Below, piece after piece: positions 9,106 to 17,740 of a stretch of 64,000 nucleotides of DNA. Position 1 is the stretch's first letter; each line of letters opens with the position of its first letter. Source of the stretch: G963664835 sp965220775 (GTDB taxonomy: Bacteria; Chloroflexota; UBA6077; FW602-bin22; JBCLEL01); contig OZ244845.1 of assembly GCA_965220775.1 (NCBI GenBank), positions 3,286,001 through 3,350,000 on the forward strand. The letters are read 5' to 3'. Under the pieces are notes generated by a model. It was given only the letters and a program-made list of their open reading frames with translations. It was not told the DNA's origin and searched no databases. A program made the translations under genes and the position numbers.

Positions 9106-11606
9106 CGGTCCACCTCGCCCATATTGATGTCGATACTGCCGAAGATTGCGATTGCGTCGGCAACCTTGTGACCGCGGCACATCTCTTCAAGGGCGACCAG
9201 GTTTATGAGGCTGGGCGGGCGCACGTGGTAACGGTACGGATTCGGTCCTCCGTCCGATACGATGTAGAAGCCCAACTCGCCCTTGGGCGCTTCAACGCGC
9301 GAATACACCTCCCCTTTTGGCACTCTGGTTTGCCAGGCCTTGCGTCCAGCCAAGACTTCACCCTCTGGAATCTCAGCGAGCGCCTGTTTTAGTATCTTTA
9401 GCGACTCACGCATTTCCAATATGCGAACGAGATAGCGGTCGTAAGTGTCACCCTTATCCCCGACCGGGACTTCGAAGTCGAAGCGATCATAGATCGAATA
9501 GGGTTCGGCCCGCCGGATGTCGTATTTCACGCCCGATCCGCGCAGAACCGGCCCCGACGCACTTGCGCTGACGGCAAGTTCAGCCGGCAAGACTCCAACC
9601 CCCTGACATCGGTGCCGCAATATCTCATTCCCGGTCAAGAAGTGATCAATCTCATCAATCGACCGCGGCAGGCGCGAGTTGACCAACTCGTTAGCTTTAT
9701 CGATAAATCCGGCCGGCAAGTCACGGAAGACGCCGCCGAAGCGCATATAGTTGCACATCATTCGCGAGCCGGCTGCAGCTTCGAACATATCAAGTATCAA
9801 TTCGCGCTCTTCAAATGCGTATAGGACAGGCGTGAAGAAGGCCCCTAGATCATTCAACAGCGTGCCAATCGCCATGAAATGGTTCATGATACGGGTGAGC
9901 TCAGCCATTATTACTCGGATATATTCTGCCCGCTCGGGAGGCCTCACTCCTATCAGTTTCTCAACAGCCAGCGCATAACCGAGGTTGTTAGACATCGAGC
10001 AGATGTAGTCGAGCCGATCGGTGAACGGCATATTCTGGATGTAGGTGTTGCGTTCGCCGATTTTTTCGTGATTGCGATGCAAGTAGCCGACTATGGGCTC
10101 TAGTCCAACGATCTCCTCACCTACCAGTGTCATCACCATGCGAAAAACGCCGTGAGTGCTCGGATGTTGGGGACCAAAGCTGACTACCAGCTTGTCCGCA
10201 TCAGGTAGGCCCTGCCCGACAGACATCGCATCAACGATTGGGAGCTTCTCCTCCGGCTCAACAAACCCGACCGGATCCCAATCAAGCGGATACCGCACAT
10301 TTTGGCCGAAGGGGTTGCCCTGTTCGGCCCGCTGGTGGTGGCCTTGGGGCCAGCGGTTATCAAATGGCTTGTTTTCCTCTTGGAAATAGGGTTCTTTGTA
10401 GTCTTTGCGCAGCGGGAATCCCTCAAAACCATCCCACAGCAAGATTCTTCTGAGGTTGGGATGACCTTCAAATCGGATGCCCATCATGTCGTAAACTTCG
10501 CGTTCCTGGAAACCAGCCCCCCGCCAAAGATCGACTACGGAAGGGATGAGGGGATCTGATTTTTCTATCGCTACGTTGACGTTGATCGGGGGTTCAGGCC
10601 GGCCGGTCGAGTAGAAATGGTAGACGACCTCGAACCGACTCGGATAATCAACGCTGCTGACGTTGGCCAAGAAATCGTAACTAAGCTCGTTTTTCAAGAA
10701 ACTAGCCAGCCGGCGCCATTCGCCGGCGTCTATCTCTGCGAACCCGTGCTCGGAGATTCCGGTTGAGAACTCGTGCACGACGCGATTCAGCGGCTCAGGC
10801 GGTCCGAATACTCTCAGCATACCAACCGTCAAGTCAGGTAACTCTACCTTGCCACGACGGGCAGGCGTCCGCTTGGCCGGCGCGGGTGCGGCCTCTTCTA
10901 CAGTGACCTCTCCGATGGCAGCCTGTTCACGCGCCGCCTTGAGCTTGGCTTTGATCTCCTCGACCTTGCGCGCATCGATGATGTCCGGCCCAAGCAGCGG
11001 TATCGGATACTTCTCAGCGGAACGTTCGCCCGCTGCCAAAGCGTGGGAACGCGTTCCCTTGCTGATCTGTTCTTGCAGACGCATTACGCCGAACAGGAGT
11101 GCCTCGGGCCTGGGCGGGCAGCCAGGCACGTGCACGTCTACCGGCAGGTACTTATCAATGCCGGAAACTACGTTGTATCCTTCCTTGAAGGGTCCCCCAG
11201 AGATGGCACAGTTGCCCATAGCTATGACGTACTTTGGATCAGCCATCTGATGGTAGATGCGGACAATTTGCGGCACCATTTTCTTGGTCACAGTGCCTGG
11301 CACGATCATCAGATCAGCCTGTCGGGGAGACGCCCGCATCAACTCCATACCGAACCTGGCCAGGTCGAAGCGGGCAGCGCCGGTGGCGGCCATCTCGACG
11401 AAGCAGCAGGCGGTACCAAAAAGCAGCGGCCACAGAGAAGACTTGCGGCCCCAGGCGGTGATAGAGCTCAAGACCCTGTCGAGGATGCCTTCTTCGGCGG
11501 CTTGACGCAATTTGTCGGTGCTCGTGAGCATCACGAGTTCGTCAGCCTCAACGTCCGAGGCATCTTCTGGGAAGACCGGTGGCCTGGGGTTCTGGAGATC
11601 TGTCAC
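9102..11606 (-). CDS. nuoBCD: Fused NADH-quinone oxidoreductase subunits B-C-D
   Basis: 834 residues combining three complex I subunits. NuoB (about 25-185) keeps all four N2 cluster cysteines: the CC pair at 67-68, Cys133 in GNCAISGG and Cys163 in PGCPPRP. An Ala/Pro/Lys linker (about 215-258) follows. NuoC (about 262-450) has EREVYDMMGIRFEGHP and the RKDY signature. NuoD (about 470-834) has GPQHPSTHGV and ends in the conserved INMGEVDR. B/C/D fusions are known in some bacteria; they form part of the quinone-reducing module. The start is a GTG with GGAGG seven bases upstream. A possible promoter (TTTTCA, 17 bases, TATAGA) lies about 55 bases upstream on this strand. Confidence 0.95.
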   Translation of the reverse strand: MTDLQNPRPPVFPEDASDVEADELVMLTSTDKLRQAAEEGILDRVLSSITAWGRKSSLWPLLFGTACCFVEMAATGAARFDLARFGMELMRASPRQADLMIVPGTVTKKMVPQIVRIYHQMADPKYVIAMGNCAISGGPFKEGYNVVSGIDKYLPVDVHVPGCPPRPEALLFGVMRLQEQISKGTRSHALAAGERSAEKYPIPLLGPDIIDARKVEEIKAKLKAAREQAAIGEVTVEEAAPAPAKRTPARRGKVELPDLTVGMLRVFGPPEPLNRVVHEFSTGISEHGFAEIDAGEWRRLASFLKNELSYDFLANVSSVDYPSRFEVVYHFYSTGRPEPPINVNVAIEKSDPLIPSVVDLWRGAGFQEREVYDMMGIRFEGHPNLRRILLWDGFEGFPLRKDYKEPYFQEENKPFDNRWPQGHHQRAEQGNPFGQNVRYPLDWDPVGFVEPEEKLPIVDAMSVGQGLPDADKLVVSFGPQHPSTHGVFRMVMTLVGEEIVGLEPIVGYLHRNHEKIGERNTYIQNMPFTDRLDYICSMSNNLGYALAVEKLIGVRPPERAEYIRVIMAELTRIMNHFMAIGTLLNDLGAFFTPVLYAFEERELILDMFEAAAGSRMMCNYMRFGGVFRDLPAGFIDKANELVNSRLPRSIDEIDHFLTGNEILRHRCQGVGVLPAELAVSASASGPVLRGSGVKYDIRRAEPYSIYDRFDFEVPVGDKGDTYDRYLVRILEMRESLKILKQALAEIPEGEVLAGRKAWQTRVPKGEVYSRVEAPKGELGFYIVSDGGPNPYRYHVRPPSLINLVALEEMCRGHKVADAIAIFGSIDINMGEVDR

Positions 11607-12030
11607 GAAGGCACCTCCGGCCGAACTTGCCGAGAGAGTCTAATGCCGCTAATCCTTCTCTTCTATAGGAGAACGCGGCCAACCTGAAAACGACTGGGGC
11701 CGGCAACTAGGATAGCGGATCAGCCCCACCATGAGTAGAGTCGACACCGGGGAGTCCGGCACGTTCGGATTATATACTTGGGGTTTTTTGCCGTCGATGA
11801 TTCTGTACGGTCATCACACCCTGGACGAGGCAGTACCGCTGGTCACCACTCAACCGCTTCGTCTGTCGACGCTGGGCCAAACGTTGACAATCATATGCTC
11901 AAATACTATGATGGGCTTAATGTGCGTGTTTGTCTGCGGATGATGACGAACGTTGCCAACGTGACCGCTTCATCTGTGGAGAATGAGTGCACAGCAAGTG
12001 AATTATTGATGACAAACTGGTGCGAATAAT
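11607..12030. other. Divergent intergenic region between nuoBCD and dnaJ-like gene
   Basis: About 420 bases without a credible gene. The nuoBCD side holds its ribosome site and a possible promoter. I looked for a CIRCE-type heat-shock operator in front of the DnaJ-like gene and did not find one. Just before its ATG at 12031 the sequence is AATAAT, but no well-spaced -35 is visible. Confidence 0.5.
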
Positions 12031-12936
12031 ATGGCCACCTCGACAAGAGACTACTATCAGTGGCTCGGTGTAAAGCGGGATGCGAGCGGTAAGGACATTC
12101 GGTCAGCGTATCGAAAGCTTGCTCGCCAGTACCATCCAGATCTGAATCCTGGAGTAGATAAGGCAGAGTCCCGTTTCAAGGAAATCCAGCGCGCCTATGA
12201 AGTGATATCGGATCCAGAGAAGCGTAAGAAATACGATCAGTTCGGACCAATGTGGGAACAGATCGAGGCCGGCGGGGGACCGCCTCCGGGCTTCGAACAC
12301 GGCTTCCGGAACTCTCAGTTCGATTTCGGAGGGTTAGGCGGGCGCGGCTCTTCCGGCAGTATTTTCGATGACCTGTTGTTTAACAACATGGGCACCAGGT
12401 TTGAGTCCAGGCGAGGGCAAGATTTGGAGCAGGCGGCCGACATCTCGCTCGAGGAAGCTTTTCGTGGCACGACTCGCCTCATCGAAGTAGAGGGGATCGG
12501 TGCCGGCCGCCGAAGGCTCGAAGTGCGCGTACCGGCCGGCGTCAAGACAGGATCCCGGGTTCGAGTTGCCGGCGAAGGTCAAACTGGCATCGCCGGGGGC
12601 GCACGCGGTGACCTATACCTGGTAACCAATGTCCTACCTCACGAGCGTTTTGAGCGGCGAGATGATGATTTGTACTTCGAAGTTAGCGTGCCGCTGTATC
12701 ACGCGATATTAGGCGGCGCGGTGAACATCACGCTGATCAGCGGCAGGCAGATCGAGTTGAAGATTCCAGCCGGCACGAGTAATGGGCAGCTCATCAGGCT
12801 TGGCAACCAAGGAATGCCGCGATTGAATCAGTCGGGCCGCGGCGATGCGTACGGCCGCGTCAACGTGGTGCTACCCGTAGGACTCAGTGATCGCGAGAAA
12901 GAGCTGTTCGCCAATCTGCGCGAGATGCGCACCTAG
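12031..12936 (+). CDS. DnaJ-family co-chaperone lacking the zinc finger (CbpA type)
   Basis: 301 residues. The J domain (about 6-72) has the invariant His35-Pro36-Asp37 tripeptide that stimulates DnaK ATPase, and ends in YEVISDPEKRKKYDQFG. A Gly/Phe-rich region (about 80-115) follows. Two beta-sandwich client-binding domains (about 130-295) come next, with LEVRVPAGVKTGSRVR and IELKIPAGTSNGQLIR. There is no CXXCXGXG zinc-finger repeat, so it is a type II/CbpA-like J protein, not classical DnaJ. No dnaK or grpE is adjacent. Confidence 0.92.
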   Translation: MATSTRDYYQWLGVKRDASGKDIRSAYRKLARQYHPDLNPGVDKAESRFKEIQRAYEVISDPEKRKKYDQFGPMWEQIEAGGGPPPGFEHGFRNSQFDFGGLGGRGSSGSIFDDLLFNNMGTRFESRRGQDLEQAADISLEEAFRGTTRLIEVEGIGAGRRRLEVRVPAGVKTGSRVRVAGEGQTGIAGGARGDLYLVTNVLPHERFERRDDDLYFEVSVPLYHAILGGAVNITLISGRQIELKIPAGTSNGQLIRLGNQGMPRLNQSGRGDAYGRVNVVLPVGLSDREKELFANLREMRT

Positions 12937-13169
12937 CCACCGACGCGATGTGCGCTCACCGCTTGCGCCTCAGCGGACTAAATCCCTACACCAAACAGTT
13001 ATCGTCAGGGAGTTCGCCCTGCGTCAGCACGAAGCAGGCAAGGGTCCGATACGGCTTGTTCTCCCACCTGCCAAATCGTTGCTTATCGCCGGTCTCCTAC
13101 CGGGCCACTAAGCATCTCTTGAGCTTCGAGTACCCCCATCGATCTATTCCAGGTTCGGAGTTCGGCTGA
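12937..13169 (+). other. Non-coding gap
   Basis: No gene, hairpin terminator or repeat is apparent between the DnaJ-like stop and the promoter of the lipoprotein gene. Confidence 0.4.
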
Positions 13170-13178
13170 TGATATACT
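13170..13178 (+). promoter_or_regulatory. Extended -10 promoter of the lipoprotein gene
   Basis: TGATATACT, a TGn-extended -10 with TATACT at 13173-13178 and no recognisable -35. Transcription should begin near 13185. This excludes the TTG at 13179 as a start codon and forces initiation further downstream. Confidence 0.55.
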
Positions 13179-13214
13179 TTGCGGTCACTCTTTTTAACTC
13201 CAGGAGCGATTCAC

Positions 13215-14069
13215 ATTATCGCAAAGTCCTTGACTAAGATAGGACTCGTATTAGGAGTGCTGGCAGGACTGACCGGATGCCTCGGTATCGAAGTCGAAGT
13301 AGCCGGACCGCCAACGTCGAATACTATGCAAGAGCCATATCCCTCGACAAGTGGAACTAGTGGAGTCGCCTCGGCCGGCGCAAGAGGAACGTTTACAGAC
13401 GCTGGACCAACGCCTAAACCTATGGGCACGCTGGCACCAGACAACCAGGGCCCGAAGGAAGTTCTCGACCAGGCAATAGAGAAACTTGATGCAACGAAGT
13501 CGTTCTACTTTACGGTCGAGCTACGCCACGGTTCGGTCATAGATGGAAAGGACCAAACATTCACATACACCGGGCGTGGAGCGGCCGGCGACCAAGGCAG
13601 GTTTATTTCGATTCTACGAGACCCTGCAGACATCTTTTTCTACGTCGAAATCGATGGCGGGTCGGGCTTCTGCCAGGACAGTCGCGGCACGGTCAAAGAT
13701 TGCTCGCCTATGGACGGCGGACCCCGAGGTGCGATATCTCCGTACGCGCTGATCGCGTACCTGCGCCATTTTGACTACGTGGAGGCTGCGCCGGATCTCG
13801 GCGGGGAGGCGAACAAAAGGATGTACCGTTACGAGCCTTCCTTAATTGAAATCGCGCGAATCGACGACCGGCACAAGTTGGCCATGGATCTGGTCGAGAC
13901 GGTGGCGGGCGTAGTTACTATCGATGCCAATACCGGCCTGCCGACCACCCAATCGGTCGAATTGATTTTAAGAACTGCGGCAGGACTGGAGAACGTCAGC
14001 GCAACGATGCAATTTGAAGACTTCGGCGAACCCTTCGACCCTGAAACACTCCGGCTAAGAGGAGGCTAG
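13215..14069 (+). CDS. Lipoprotein, LppX/LprAFG-like; possible ATT start
   Basis: About 284 residues. The reading frame has no ATG near its 5' end. The best start by context is ATT at 13215, with AGGAG at 13202-13206 eight bases upstream. It gives a textbook lipoprotein signal: MIAKSLTK, a hydrophobic stretch, then LTGC with lipidated Cys22. TTG at 13230 is an alternative. A Pro/Thr/Ser linker follows, then a domain of about 190 residues resembling the LppX/LprG family, which carries lipids or glycolipids across the cell envelope. Internal Cys residues in GFCQDSRGTVKDCSP may form a disulfide. The next gene begins 10 bases after the stop. Confidence 0.7.
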   Translation: MIAKSLTKIGLVLGVLAGLTGCLGIEVEVAGPPTSNTMQEPYPSTSGTSGVASAGARGTFTDAGPTPKPMGTLAPDNQGPKEVLDQAIEKLDATKSFYFTVELRHGSVIDGKDQTFTYTGRGAAGDQGRFISILRDPADIFFYVEIDGGSGFCQDSRGTVKDCSPMDGGPRGAISPYALIAYLRHFDYVEAAPDLGGEANKRMYRYEPSLIEIARIDDRHKLAMDLVETVAGVVTIDANTGLPTTQSVELILRTAAGLENVSATMQFEDFGEPFDPETLRLRGG

Positions 14070-14079
14070 CACGAGGCCA

Positions 14080-15099
14080 GTGAATCGTTCATCTCGCCTT
14101 CGCCTGGGGTTAGTTGGATCATCCGACGCGATTGCCGGCGAAGTAGTGAAAGTGTTGCAAGAGAGAAATGTGCCGGTTGACGAGCTACGTGTAATGGTGA
14201 CAGGCTCCAGTGACCGCCGGCGATTCCTTTTCCACGACAGAGAGTTGCCAATGGTCGAGATCGGCCCGAGCGGGTTCGAGCGCCTCACTGCAGCGGTTTT
14301 CCTTAGCTCAGCCGAGACCAGCCATCAGTACGTGGCGCAGGCATATCGGAGTGGAGCCGTTGTCATCGATTCGACAGAACACATGCGCCGAATGCCGAAG
14401 GTTCCGCTTGTTGCACCCGGCATCAATGAAGAGGCATTGATCGATCGTCCGAGGATGGTCGCTATTCCCAGCGCGGTAGCAATGGCCATTGCATCCGTCA
14501 CAAAGCCCCTGGACCAATCAGGAGGAGTGACGCGGATCGACGCCACCGCAATCCTATCAGCAGCCGGTCGGGGAACTGCCGGCGTCGAAGAGTTGAATAG
14601 CCAGATAAAGGCGGTGACAAACGGCCGTTCAATCGCGCCGCACGTCTTCCCTCACCAACTGGCCTTCAACCTAGTGCCGGAAACAGACGTTTTCACCGAC
14701 AGTGATCACACCCGCGATGAGCTGCGAACGATATTCGAACTACGGAAGCTGATGGACAACGAAGACCTTCAAGCGACTATTACGACGGTTCGAGCACCGA
14801 TATTCCTGGGCGATAGCATTGCTGCGAGGTTAGCTCTAAAGGAGCGCATCGAGCCCGACGCCGCCCGACGATTGCTTGCCGCTGCTCCAGGAGTTAAAGT
14901 CATTGACGATCCCGCGGTAAGCCTGTACCCGCAACCGTGGTCAGCGGCCGGCCAAGACCACGTGCAAGTTGGACGAATAAGGCAAGATAGGGGCGACTCA
15001 CCGGCGCTGTTGCTGTGGATATCCTATGACAACGTTAGAAGAGGCATTGCAATACCGTCGGTCGAGATACTCGAGCGACTGCTGGACCTAAGGCCCTAG
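14080..15099 (+). CDS. Catalytically degenerate aspartate-semialdehyde dehydrogenase homologue (Usg-like)
   Basis: 339 residues with the fold order of aspartate-semialdehyde dehydrogenase. It has an N-terminal Rossmann domain, but the nucleotide loop reads GLVGSSDAIAG. The catalytic motif normally reading PNCST here reads PSAVA, so Ala132 replaces the nucleophilic Cys. The catalytic His of the RVPVxxGH motif is Asp245 in RAPIFLGDS. Both key residues are gone, so dehydrogenase activity is not expected; E. coli Usg is a comparable non-enzymatic relative. GTG start, 10 bases after the lipoprotein stop. Its TAG stop shares the bases CTAG with the stop of the convergent darA gene. Confidence 0.8.
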   Translation: MNRSSRLRLGLVGSSDAIAGEVVKVLQERNVPVDELRVMVTGSSDRRRFLFHDRELPMVEIGPSGFERLTAAVFLSSAETSHQYVAQAYRSGAVVIDSTEHMRRMPKVPLVAPGINEEALIDRPRMVAIPSAVAMAIASVTKPLDQSGGVTRIDATAILSAAGRGTAGVEELNSQIKAVTNGRSIAPHVFPHQLAFNLVPETDVFTDSDHTRDELRTIFELRKLMDNEDLQATITTVRAPIFLGDSIAARLALKERIEPDAARRLLAAAPGVKVIDDPAVSLYPQPWSAAGQDHVQVGRIRQDRGDSPALLLWISYDNVRRGIAIPSVEILERLLDLRP

Positions 15100-15428
15100 A
15101 GCCGGAAGAATTCCTCGACCTCGAGGACGAAAACGGTGGCGCCGCCTATTTGGACTTCTACGGGGTAGGGCATGTAGAACTCGCCCGGCTCCATCACCGG
15201 CGGTAGCGGATTGATGTATTGGGTGCGCGTCTCGCAGTTAGCCTGAATAACGGACAGTACTTCGTCGACCTGAGCCTCTTCTACACCCAAGACAACGGTA
15301 GTGTTGCTCTCTTTCAAGAAACCGCCGGCGGTATTGATTCGCGTCGCGCGGTAGCCTCGATTGGTCAAGGCTTCGAGAAGGCCCAGCGTATCATCGCTGT
15401 GTACAATCGCCAGGATCAGGTTCATCAT
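15096..15428 (-). CDS. darA: Cyclic-di-AMP receptor, PII-like (DarA/PstA)
   Basis: 110 residues, the usual length. This trimeric PII-like protein binds the second messenger c-di-AMP. Signature elements are NLILAIVHSDD at the N-terminus, RINTAGGFLKESNTT (nucleotide-binding T-loop region) and GVEEAQVDEVLSVI, with an ATVFVLEVEEFFRL end. It follows tmk by 32 bases, the same order as tmk-yaaQ in Firmicutes. Convergent with the Asd-like gene; the two stop codons overlap in a palindromic CTAG. Confidence 0.93.
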   Translation of the reverse strand: MMNLILAIVHSDDTLGLLEALTNRGYRATRINTAGGFLKESNTTVVLGVEEAQVDEVLSVIQANCETRTQYINPLPPVMEPGEFYMPYPVEVQIGGATVFVLEVEEFFRL

Positions 15429-15460
15429 TTGGATCGTTATCTCCCGTGATTGAATACAGG

Positions 15461-16174
15461 CTAGCCGCCAAGATCAACATCCGGTGCAATCACGCCGCGA
15501 ACCGCCAGCTCACGCTCAGTTACATCCCGGATCTCGCCCTTGATCGCGTCTACATCCTTAGAAGCATCGATCACCCGCCAACGTTCTGGATCGGAGCGAG
15601 CGAGCACTCTATAACCATCGACGACTCTCTGGTGATATTCCAGTTCTTCCATCTCGAATCGGGTCCAATCTGCTCCGTCGCGGACTCTTCTCATCAGCCC
15701 AACTTCTGGTGCAAGATCCTGAAGAAAAACCAACTCCGGCCTCAACCCATCTGCCGCAAACCGATTTATTTGGGTGACCTCGACGACTGGCAAACCCCGA
15801 CCATAACACTGATAGGCGATCGTAGAGTCTGTGTACCGGTCGCAGATGACAATCTTACCCTCTGCCAGTGCCGGCCTCAAGACCTCCCCAACCAAGGATG
15901 CTCGCGAGGCGTTAAATAGGAGTACCTCTACCCGATCGCTAATACCGGCTCCATCCTTCTGCAGCACGAGCTCACGCAATACATCCGCGATAGGGGTGCC
16001 TCCTGGCTCACGAGCATAGACTACCGGATAGTTCTGACATCTGAGATAATCCGCCAACAGAAGGCTCTGAGTACTTTTACCAGAGCCTTCAGTGCCTTCG
16101 AACGTGATGAACAATGGCGATCTAGTTCCTGTTTGGACCAAACAGCCGGACTCGTCGATTGGGCTCCTTCCCAT
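15461..16174 (-). CDS. tmk: Thymidylate kinase
   Basis: About 217-237 residues depending on the start. Phosphorylates dTMP to dTDP in dTTP synthesis. P-loop GTEGSGKST, DR(Y) motif CDRYTDSTIAYQ, and AREPGGTPIADVLREL are all present. The ATG at 16174 lies 53 bases inside the upstream ATPase gene. A TTG at 16114 would give the usual FITFEG beginning and a gap of seven bases, and may be the real start. Translation is probably coupled to the upstream gene. Confidence 0.94.
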   Translation of the reverse strand: MGRSPIDESGCLVQTGTRSPLFITFEGTEGSGKSTQSLLLADYLRCQNYPVVYAREPGGTPIADVLRELVLQKDGAGISDRVEVLLFNASRASLVGEVLRPALAEGKIVICDRYTDSTIAYQCYGRGLPVVEVTQINRFAADGLRPELVFLQDLAPEVGLMRRVRDGADWTRFEMEELEYHQRVVDGYRVLARSDPERWRVIDASKDVDAIKGEIRDVTERELAVRGVIAPDVDLGG

Positions 16175-17696
16175 AGCTGCGCGACTTCAGATTGTATCGG
16201 TCTGCCATCTCGTGCTGAGCGCGGCGCACATAGGAATTCTGTGCGGGCAGGTCATGACTCTGGCCGTTTTGAAGCACCTGATTGATCGCCTTCTCGGTCT
16301 CCTCCAAGACCTCTTCTACGGGATCTCTAACACCGAGATCGTACATACTCGCCAACGCCTGGGCAATCTGAGGAACCGTGTTACTTTTCAGTACATAGAT
16401 GGGGATGCCGGCCGCTTCCGCCTCACGCAATGGACTCGACTTCTTGCGAAAATAGCTCTTTAGAGTGAGCACTGCCTCGGCCTCGCTGATGTCCTGAGCT
16501 ATATCAACAGGTATCTGAAGGTTCTGGCTCGCCTGTTCCAGCTTGGCGCGACTTATACCGAACGGGGACAACCGAACAACGTGTGACCTCGAAATGAGTG
16601 ACCGACTGCCCGGATCAGCGAACGTCGCCTCGTCAAGGTCATCTCCTACGCCGGCCGGCGTAGAATCGAATGCATCCGTAGCCTCATCGACGAGTAACTC
16701 ACCTTCGGCGCTCATACGCCTGATCTGCGGCTGAAATTCACGTCCACGGAGGATGGCATCGACGGTGCGGGTGACGTCAGCGTGGACTGCCACTCGATCC
16801 CAACTTTGGAGCTCGACGACTACATCGAAAGTGGGGGGTGCCTTACGTTCGAGGACTGATTTTTGGGTGCCCCGCCGGCGTGCCTCATCATCTCCCAAGA
16901 TGACGCTCTGGATGCCGCCTACTAGGTCGGCGAGCGTAGGATTCATCATTAGGTTCTCGATTGTGTTGCCGTGGGCAGTTCCTACCAGCTGAACGCCGCG
17001 TTCAGCGATTGTGCGGGCGGCGGTCGCTTCGAGCTCGGTACCGATCTCATCGATAATTATCACTTCCGGCATGTGGTTCTCAACCGCTTCGATCATTATC
17101 GAGTGTTGCATCGTTGGCACCGGGACTTGCATGCGACGGGCCCGCCCAATCGCAGAGTGAGGAATATCACCGTCGCCGGCGATCTCGTTGGACGTGTCAA
17201 CCACTATCACGCGCTTGCCGAGGTCATCAGCGAGCACCCGAGCAACCTCCCTCAGCATCGTCGTCTTGCCGACGCCTGGACGTCCCAACAGCAGGGCACT
17301 CTTTCCCGACTCTACGAGGTCGCGAATAATGCCGGAGGTCCCGTATACGGCCCGTCCGATCCGGCAGGTAAGACCGACGATGCGGCCCTGGCGGTTGCGG
17401 ATCGCGCTAATTCGGTGGAGCGTGCGCTCGATGCCGGCACGGTTGTCGCCGCTAAAATCGCCCAACTTTCTGACGATCCATTCAATGTCAGCCTCACTCA
17501 CCTCTCGATCGCTCAGACTGACCTCGCGATGGTAATAGCGAGCCTCGGGCAATCGCCCCAGATCTAGTACGATTTCAAGAAGGTTATCGCGGTCTCCCAA
17601 TTCCGACAGGGTCTCTACTAAGTGGAACGGCAGAGACTTTAGCAGGAGGTCAAGGTCGTCTGCGATCTGATTTTGATATACCGCTCTTGCTAACAA
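16122..17696 (-). CDS. Ycf45/SpoIIIAA-like AAA ATPase with C-terminal R3H domain
   Basis: 524 residues from a TTG start. An N-terminal region of about 120 residues precedes an AAA ATPase core with Walker A GRPGVGKTT and Walker B VIIIDEIGTE, plus GTAHGNTIENL. A variable linker (about 320-400) follows, and the C-terminus reads as an R3H single-stranded nucleic-acid binding module (RRAQHEMADRYNLKSRSYG, with the Arg-x3-His spacing). Homologues occur in cyanobacteria, plastids (ycf45) and other phyla. A nucleic-acid remodelling role is inferred. It lies within the pdxS-to-darA operon and overlaps tmk. Confidence 0.85.
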   Translation of the reverse strand: MLARAVYQNQIADDLDLLLKSLPFHLVETLSELGDRDNLLEIVLDLGRLPEARYYHREVSLSDREVSEADIEWIVRKLGDFSGDNRAGIERTLHRISAIRNRQGRIVGLTCRIGRAVYGTSGIIRDLVESGKSALLLGRPGVGKTTMLREVARVLADDLGKRVIVVDTSNEIAGDGDIPHSAIGRARRMQVPVPTMQHSIMIEAVENHMPEVIIIDEIGTELEATAARTIAERGVQLVGTAHGNTIENLMMNPTLADLVGGIQSVILGDDEARRRGTQKSVLERKAPPTFDVVVELQSWDRVAVHADVTRTVDAILRGREFQPQIRRMSAEGELLVDEATDAFDSTPAGVGDDLDEATFADPGSRSLISRSHVVRLSPFGISRAKLEQASQNLQIPVDIAQDISEAEAVLTLKSYFRKKSSPLREAEAAGIPIYVLKSNTVPQIAQALASMYDLGVRDPVEEVLEETEKAINQVLQNGQSHDLPAQNSYVRRAQHEMADRYNLKSRSYGKEPNRRVRLFGPNRN

Positions 17697-17740
17697 CTGG
17701 TCTTAATCCACCTCCGTATCTGCAACACGAACAATCGTCC

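Noticed and set aside
11700..12030. Heat-shock CIRCE operator before the DnaJ-like gene
   Set aside because: No TTAGCACTC-N9-GAGTGCTAA inverted repeat is present.
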